Assembly: GCA_947646735.1 (NCBI GenBank)
Contig: CANTFK010000001.1
Span: 97,238-161,237, forward strand
Direction: 5' to 3'
From: Peronospora farinosa
Taxonomy: Eukaryota > Oomycota > Peronosporomycetes > Peronosporales > Peronosporaceae
DNA: 64,000 bases
This document shows, one piece after another, positions 62,805-64,000 of this stretch. The notes beneath the pieces were generated by a model that was not told the DNA's origin, ran no database searches, and saw only the letters and a program-made list of their open reading frames with translations. Position numbers and translations under genes: made by a program. Positions within the stretch are counted from its first letter, which is position 1. Every line of letters begins with the position of its first letter.

Positions 62805-63079
62805 TTTATGAAGGATACGTTATTGATATACAAATATAAATGTGAATATTTTGCACAAGTTCCTTTATAAACTTCGCGTACAGCTCCAGCATATGACGTA
62901 GTAGCTATAATGTCGTCACAGCAGCTACAAGTGGGGAAAGACCAAAACCGTGATTATACCGAAAACGAGTACAACCTCTTGACACCTCTTGGGTCCAAAT
63001 TAGCTAGTCATCAATTATATATTCTTTGATAACTCGAAGAAATCGCTCACACATTTCATCAACGTCATGATGTGGCGCA

Positions 63080-63720
63080 ATCTTTAAGCCTGCGGACCCA
63101 TGTGCCTTTGTTACAAGACCTCATGGTCGGCGCACAAGCCAGCAATCTCGCCATCGCATTAGCTCGAAACCCAGCTCGCCGTCCAATCCTCCTCCTACGA
63201 CGCTCGTGTTCACCTCAAATCGATCTTTCTCGTAACTTTACGATCCATGGCGCTGGCAGAATCCCGGTCAGCACATCTGCAAGCATCTTGTTAGCGCACA
63301 CGTACCCTGGCTTCACTATCCCCTTCTCGCTTGTGGTCGTATGAACTTAAACTTCACACCCGTGCTTTTTGCTTCTCGATGTCGCGTCCTTCCTTCTCTA
63401 TCTGCTTGAAAGCTGCCTGATTGTCTACCATCATCCTCATGGGCAGTTTCACCTGGCGGTAGAGCTCGAATCCCATGTGACTATAGACAATCCGCTGATC
63501 TCAGCTATTTGGAGCGTGGTTGTTGTATGAAGAACGACATAGTTTTCCTATGGGTCTAGGATGCTGCTTTTGCCAGCGCCGCTGATCGTCCCGCTCCACA
63601 AACATTTCACCTGAAACGTGGTGATCTAATACTGGCGGATGAATGTCGACAATGCTCGAATATCGGCATCTATCTGCCTTCGTAAGCCCGTGAGTCATTG
63701 GCACTGCCGTCGTTGCTGGG
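63080..63720 (-). pseudogene. Copia pol remnant (integrase end to RNase H)
   Basis: On the minus strand VLDHHVSGEMFVERDDQRRW (about 63635-63575) resembles the linker after Copia integrase. YRQVKLPMRMMVDNQAAFKQ (63455-63395) is an RNase H block, and NKMLADVLTGILPAPWIVKL (63300-63230) its end. Frames differ between the blocks and much is deleted. Confidence 0.7.
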
Positions 63721-63789
63721 TCATTCAGGTTCTTTGCAGTCGAGATGTCTGTCGGACTGGGCTCTACATTGGCCGTGCGATAAATGTCA

Positions 63790-64000
63790 CAAGACGGAAG
63801 AACAGTTACTCTACGCTGTGTGAAGCGGAGCTACACAGCACTCAAGTCATAGAAAGACTCTATAGGCTGAGAGCTTCTTTGTTCCATAGAACTAAGAGTT
63901 ATTGGCTTAAAGCCACTTAGTTATAAGGAACTAGCTAAACGACTACGAAGTCTACCCGTTTCAAGGAACTAGGAGGAACTTCTTGTAACGGGGTTATACG
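63790..64000 (-). repeat. LTR-like repeat at the right edge
   Basis: Inverted relative to 19185-19400 with shared blocks (AACTAAGTGGCTTTAAGCC; GTGCTGTGTAGCTCC). The plus strand near the edge reads TTGTAACGGGGTTATACG, similar to other LTR ends here; the element probably continues outside. Confidence 0.5.

Noticed and set aside
1..64000. tRNA or rRNA genes
   Set aside because: I looked for obvious tRNA arms and rRNA blocks by eye and saw none; a covariance-model scan would be needed to exclude single tRNAs.

Overview
The window looks like nuclear DNA of a plant-pathogenic oomycete (Peronosporales; a downy mildew or Phytophthora relative). This rests on the gene content: a secreted protein with a degenerate RXLR plus EER and WY-type units, a broken Crinkler (CRN) effector, compact genes with few introns of about 58-86 bp whose donors are mostly GTACGT, GTAAGT or GTAGGT, and Ty3/Gypsy and Ty1/Copia elements of the type seen in Phytophthora. 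The species cannot be fixed from sequence alone.

Layout. Positions 1-1693 (minus) hold a candidate effector that runs off the left edge. After 3.4 kb with no recognised gene comes a housekeeping island (5.1-15.9 kb): Integrator subunit 2 (INTS2), an ABC transporter relic, the Holliday-junction endonuclease partner EME1, TIM22 (four exons), an M28 glutamate-carboxypeptidase-like peptidase and a MAPEG-family membrane protein. From 16.6 to about 40 kb is a gene-poor block of decayed mobile DNA: a deleted Copia element, a transposase pseudogene split by a 1.09 kb solo LTR with a target duplication, several LTR-like repeats, a CRN pseudogene, a Gypsy element on the minus strand (32.2-38 kb) carrying a solo LTR inside its gag, part of a second Gypsy, and a 1 kb array of hairpin repeats. 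A second housekeeping island follows (41.3-62.8 kb): a PH-domain protein, a UFM1-specific protease, a small hypothetical protein, a large membrane sulfatase/LTA-synthase-like protein, a PX-GOLD-coiled-coil protein, the tether p115/USO1, a stand-alone NPC1 N-terminal domain protein, a small spliced gene that appears to be cut by a Copia fragment, and an Arg/Ser-rich protein. The right end is again Copia debris.

How the genes relate. There are no operons; the order is ordinary eukaryotic. Several genes of the second island act in membrane traffic or lysosomal/ER biology (p115, PX-GOLD, NPC1 domain, UFSP2), but nothing in the sequence shows that they are co-regulated. The pattern of gene islands separated by transposon blocks that carry effector genes or their relics fits the two-speed genome organisation described for oomycetes. 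All family calls were made by reading motifs, without database searches.
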